Of a stretch of DNA of 64,000 bases, positions 61,067-64,000 are shown piece by piece. Below the pieces are notes generated by a model. That model was given only the letters and a program-made list of their open reading frames with translations. It was not told the origin of the DNA and made no database searches. Each line of letters opens with the position of its first letter. Position 1 is the stretch's first letter. Source of the stretch: Alteromonas sp047556435 (GTDB lineage: Bacteria > Pseudomonadota > Gammaproteobacteria > Enterobacterales > Alteromonadaceae); NCBI RefSeq assembly GCF_047556435.1, contig NZ_CP180210.1, positions 1,798,001-1,862,000 of the forward strand, written 5' to 3'. The translations under genes were made by a program, and so were the position numbers.

Positions 61067-62059
61067 ATGGGACCCTTGATGCTGGATTGCCGGGACGCGC
61101 TGTTGCTACCCGAAGAGCGTGAAAAACTAGCGCATCCTAATGCCGGCGGCGTAATTTTGTTTTCCCGGAACTATCATGACAAACAGCAGCTTCGCGAATT
61201 AGTAAGATCCATTCGTGAGGCGGCAGGTAAACCGGTGCTTATCGCTGTGGACCATGAAGGTGGCAGGGTGCAGCGTTTCCGAGAGGGCTTTACGCGTCTC
61301 CCAGCCATGGGCGAAATTCAGTCGATGACGTCCTCGCCGGAAGAAGCCGCAGCGATAGCCCGGTGTTGTGGTGTAATCACTGCATCAGAATTAAAAGCAG
61401 TGGATATAGATTTCAGTTTTGCTCCGGTGCTGGATATTAATGGGATATCCCGCGTCATTGGCGACAGAGCTTTTGCCGACAATGCCAAAGACGTGATTAC
61501 GCTCGCGTCTGCATTTATTGCCGGGCTGCATGATTGCAACATGCCTGCGGTGGGCAAACACTTCCCAGGTCACGGGAGTGTAGCGCCTGATTCTCATGTC
61601 GATTTGCCAGTGGATGACCGCTCACTGTATGACATCGAACGTACCGATATGGTGGTGTTCCAGAAACTTGTCACTCAGGGTAAGCTGGACGGCATTATGC
61701 CTGCTCACGTCATCTATTCTGAGGTCGACAACGCGCCTGCCGGCTTCTCTCCTGTCTGGCTACAGCAGATATTAAAGCAACAGGTTGGCTTTAAAGGCGC
61801 TATTTTTTCAGATGATTTGTCTATGCATGGTGCCAGTGTCGCGGGTGATTATGTTTCCCGTGCGCGACAGGCGCTAAGGGCAGGCTGTGATATGGTACTG
61901 GCCTGTAATAATGTGGCCGGGGCGGAATCCATTCTTGATAATCTGGCGTTCGCAGAACAGGCGTCCTCTGCACTAACGGCTTTCAGTGGCCGGACATTAC
62001 CCGATAGTGCCCCTGCACACTATCAGCAAGCATGCAGGAGTCTCGCAGTCTATGGATAA
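61067..62059 (+). CDS. nagZ: Beta-N-acetylhexosaminidase NagZ
   Basis: Cytosolic GH3 enzyme of peptidoglycan recycling, removing GlcNAc from anhydro-muropeptides. 330 residues. Substrate loop VDHEGGRVQRF (61-71), catalytic acid-base loop KHFPGHGSVAPDSH (164-177) and nucleophile Asp249 in IFSDDLSMHGA. Overlaps the transporter gene by eight bases. Confidence 0.96.
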   Translation: MGPLMLDCRDALLLPEEREKLAHPNAGGVILFSRNYHDKQQLRELVRSIREAAGKPVLIAVDHEGGRVQRFREGFTRLPAMGEIQSMTSSPEEAAAIARCCGVITASELKAVDIDFSFAPVLDINGISRVIGDRAFADNAKDVITLASAFIAGLHDCNMPAVGKHFPGHGSVAPDSHVDLPVDDRSLYDIERTDMVVFQKLVTQGKLDGIMPAHVIYSEVDNAPAGFSPVWLQQILKQQVGFKGAIFSDDLSMHGASVAGDYVSRARQALRAGCDMVLACNNVAGAESILDNLAFAEQASSALTAFSGRTLPDSAPAHYQQACRSLAVYG

Positions 62060-63422
62060 GGTGAAGCCGCAGTTTATGCTGCTAGCGGCAATTATCGCGA
62101 TGGCTACCGCAGCAGGCTTTGCGATTGCGGGATTGCCACTACCAATGACGCTTAGCGCAGCAATTACGGCTTTAGTTGCAACCCTTTGGGTTACCGAGGC
62201 GCTGCCGATTGCGGTAACATCGCTGATCCCTTTTTTCGCATTTCCTGCAGTAGGCGTACTTGACTATCCTGAGGCTGCGGCGGCGCTGGGAAATCATGTG
62301 ATCGTATTATTGATGGGGGCGTTTATGCTCTCAAAGGCGTTGGAAAAATCTGGCGTTCACAGGCGCCTGGCAGTTTACATGATTAGTGCTACGGGGGCTT
62401 CCAGTGCCCGTCGTCTGGTGTTTGGCTTTATGATTACCTCAGCGCTACTGAGCATGTGGATTTCGAATACTGCAACCGCGCTCATGTTGTTGCCCATTGC
62501 GCTTGCGATTATTGGCGCGATGAATTCACCCGCGCTGGCATCAGCAATTTTGCTGGGTATTGCCTATGCTGCGAGTGTAGGGGGCGTTGGCACGCCAATA
62601 GGCACGCCACCAAATATCATTTTTATGAGTGTGTATCAGCAGACCACGGGAACGGAGATCAGTTTTCTTAACTGGATGAAAACTGGCATACCCATTGTTA
62701 TCCTTGGTATCCCGGTCATGGCGCTGTGGTTAACGCGTAAACTGTCGGTGCTGCCAGCACTGACCTTACCTGAAGCGGGAAACTGGGCGCCTGCAGAAAA
62801 GTGGGTATTGTCGGTGTTTGGTGTTATTGCTCTGGCATGGATATTTCGTCCTTACTGGACAACATGGCTGGGAATGCCGTTTGTTGGCGACAGCACGATT
62901 GCATTGGCTGGTGTGGTGTTGATGTGCATACTTCCAGACGGCGACAAGACACAACCTGGCCGTTTGCTTGACTGGAAAACAGCTGAAACTATTCCGTGGG
63001 GAATGTTGCTGGTGTTTGCAGGAGGCATTTGTCTGGCAGACGCGTTTACTGCCTCGGGACTGAGCGAGCTAATGGGGGAAGGCCTGCGTGGTTTGTCTGT
63101 CTTGCCGTTACTGCTGCTGGTCCTTAGTTTGTGTCTGGTAGTAAGCTTTGTCACTGAAATCACCTCGAATACCGCGACCGCTACATTACTTATGCCAATT
63201 CTTGCCAGTGCGGCTATCGCCATTGAGGTAGACCCCGTTGTCCTTATGATGCCAGCCGCAATCAGTGCCAGTTGCGCTTTCATGATGCCGGTAGCTACCC
63301 CTACAAACGCCATCGTTTATGGTAGCGGGAAGTTAACAATAAGCCATATGGCGCAAGAAGGCGCAATCCTGAATGTTATCATGGCCATCATTATCACCGG
63401 GGTGGTGTTATTAACACGGTAA
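62052..63422 (+). CDS. SLC13/DASS-family anion transporter
   Basis: A 456-residue inner-membrane sodium- or proton-coupled carboxylate (or sulfate) transporter. I chose ATG 62052 (MDKVKPQFMLLAAIIAM), overlapping the nagZ stop by eight bases; an upstream start lies inside nagZ. It has both SNT motifs: SNTATALMLLPI and SNTATATLLMPI, plus GTPIGTPPN. Substrate unknown; its coupling with nagZ suggests shared transcription rather than shared function. Confidence 0.88.
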   Translation: MDKVKPQFMLLAAIIAMATAAGFAIAGLPLPMTLSAAITALVATLWVTEALPIAVTSLIPFFAFPAVGVLDYPEAAAALGNHVIVLLMGAFMLSKALEKSGVHRRLAVYMISATGASSARRLVFGFMITSALLSMWISNTATALMLLPIALAIIGAMNSPALASAILLGIAYAASVGGVGTPIGTPPNIIFMSVYQQTTGTEISFLNWMKTGIPIVILGIPVMALWLTRKLSVLPALTLPEAGNWAPAEKWVLSVFGVIALAWIFRPYWTTWLGMPFVGDSTIALAGVVLMCILPDGDKTQPGRLLDWKTAETIPWGMLLVFAGGICLADAFTASGLSELMGEGLRGLSVLPLLLLVLSLCLVVSFVTEITSNTATATLLMPILASAAIAIEVDPVVLMMPAAISASCAFMMPVATPTNAIVYGSGKLTISHMAQEGAILNVIMAIIITGVVLLTR

Positions 63423-63586
63423 AGGTAGGGAACGGGTAACGGCGACACCTTATTACCTGTGTTACGGCAATGCTGCCTGCTTTTCAGCAGCAAGACGGTC
63501 ATAATATTTATTTGTATGACAATAGAGTGTGGCAGGGATCTCTGTTACCATTTTGCTATTTTCAATAGCGGAATTAAGAGAGGCGC
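63423..63586. other. Short intergenic region before the final gene
   Basis: 164 bases between the transporter stop and the last gene. AT-rich around 63500-63520; must hold a promoter if the last gene is independent. Nothing else seen. Confidence 0.4.
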
Positions 63587-64000
63587 ATGGCAAAGCAAAA
63601 GCCGCAAATTGAAGTTGTGAGTTACGGCGTATACCGGCATTGGGACGCTACATCGAAGACACTGCCTAAAATTCAGCAATTCACCTTAGTTGTTCCCGCC
63701 CAACTGGATATTGAGTTCGGCTTTATTGTTAATATCAAGAAAGCCAAGAACAGTAAAATCCGGTATTGCATCTACCATCCCGACATACCGGATGATAATG
63801 GCGAGCCTATGGCGCCCTTTGACGGCGAGGAATATGTCCGCAGCAATGACTGGGACTTTTATCTTGGTGACACCTTGTGGGACCCGATAGAAAACAAAGT
63901 TGGCGACTGGAGAATGACAATTGAGCTTAACGGCGAGGTTGTCGTGGAGAAAACTTTTTCCATCGAAGAAGCGTTACCGTTTGACGGGGCACAGTTCTGG
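63587..64000 (+). CDS. DUF3859-like protein (C-terminus beyond window edge)
   Basis: ATG 63587 behind GAGAGG, open to the window edge at 138 codons. N-terminus MAKQKPQIEVVSYGVYRHWD, then IQQFTLVVPAQLDIEFGF, IYHPDIPDDNGEP, and WDFYLGDTLWDPIENKVGDW: a beta-rich small protein whose pattern I associate with DUF3859. No signal peptide. Function unknown; the final residues visible (DGAQFW) may be near its natural end. Confidence 0.7.
   Translation, partial: MAKQKPQIEVVSYGVYRHWDATSKTLPKIQQFTLVVPAQLDIEFGFIVNIKKAKNSKIRYCIYHPDIPDDNGEPMAPFDGEEYVRSNDWDFYLGDTLWDPIENKVGDWRMTIELNGEVVVEKTFSIEEALPFDGAQFW

Overview
The window looks like a chromosomal segment of a marine gammaproteobacterium, most likely of the Alteromonadaceae. 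This is inferred from the E. coli-like thrS-infC-rpmI-rplT and pheS-pheT-ihfA protein sequences, the gene density and the marine-type sulfated-polysaccharide genes; no rRNA, tRNA, CRISPR array, integrase or transposase was seen. Coding is dense, and many neighbours overlap by 1, 4 or 8 bases.

Region 1 (1-20.3 kb) is a purine and ureide catabolism locus. A left operon on the minus strand, xdhA-xdhB-xdhC-uraD-uraH-guaD-puuD, would take guanine, hypoxanthine and xanthine through urate to allantoin. A plus-strand pair encodes a RutR-like TetR regulator and a PuuE-type allantoinase. An AzgA-type purine permease and an adenine deaminase diverge from one intergenic region. A right minus-strand operon, amidase - HpxW-like oxamate amidohydrolase - TauE-type exporter - PucG/HpxJ-type aminotransferase - AllC-like allantoate amidohydrolase - small cupin, would process allantoate and oxalurate-type products. 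The upstream regions of the xdh operon, the permease and the amidase operon each carry a dyad resembling the RutR operator, so one regulator probably ties the locus together.

Region 2 (20.3-31.2 kb) is housekeeping: a lipoprotein prolyl-oligopeptidase-type peptidase, a CPBP protease, an MscS channel, a DUF3080 lipoprotein, a pteridine reductase, a fructosamine-kinase-like protein, then thrS-infC-rpmI-rplT. The thrS leader holds a terminator-like hairpin, and infC starts with ATT.

Region 3 (31.3-51.3 kb) is a minus-strand surface-glycan cluster lying exactly between rplT and pheS, which are adjacent in many gammaproteobacteria. It encodes two sulfotransferases, a GT2 and a GT4 glycosyltransferase, a GT-C membrane glycosyltransferase, a flippase, an HlyD-like protein, three secreted TIM-barrel proteins (one fused to an esterase domain), and a cassette of AMP-ligase, UbiC-like chorismate lyase, acyl carrier protein and hexapeptide acyltransferase. 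Read together, the cassette suggests a glycan or glycolipid decorated with sulfate and a hydroxybenzoyl-type ester. This is the best candidate for an undescribed system in the window.

Region 4 (51.6-64 kb) has an isochorismatase-fold hydrolase, pheS-pheT-ihfA, a DUF2785 protein, an unknown membrane-anchored protein, ybaK, a penicillin-acylase-family enzyme, nagZ, an SLC13 transporter and the start of a DUF3859-type protein that runs off the edge.
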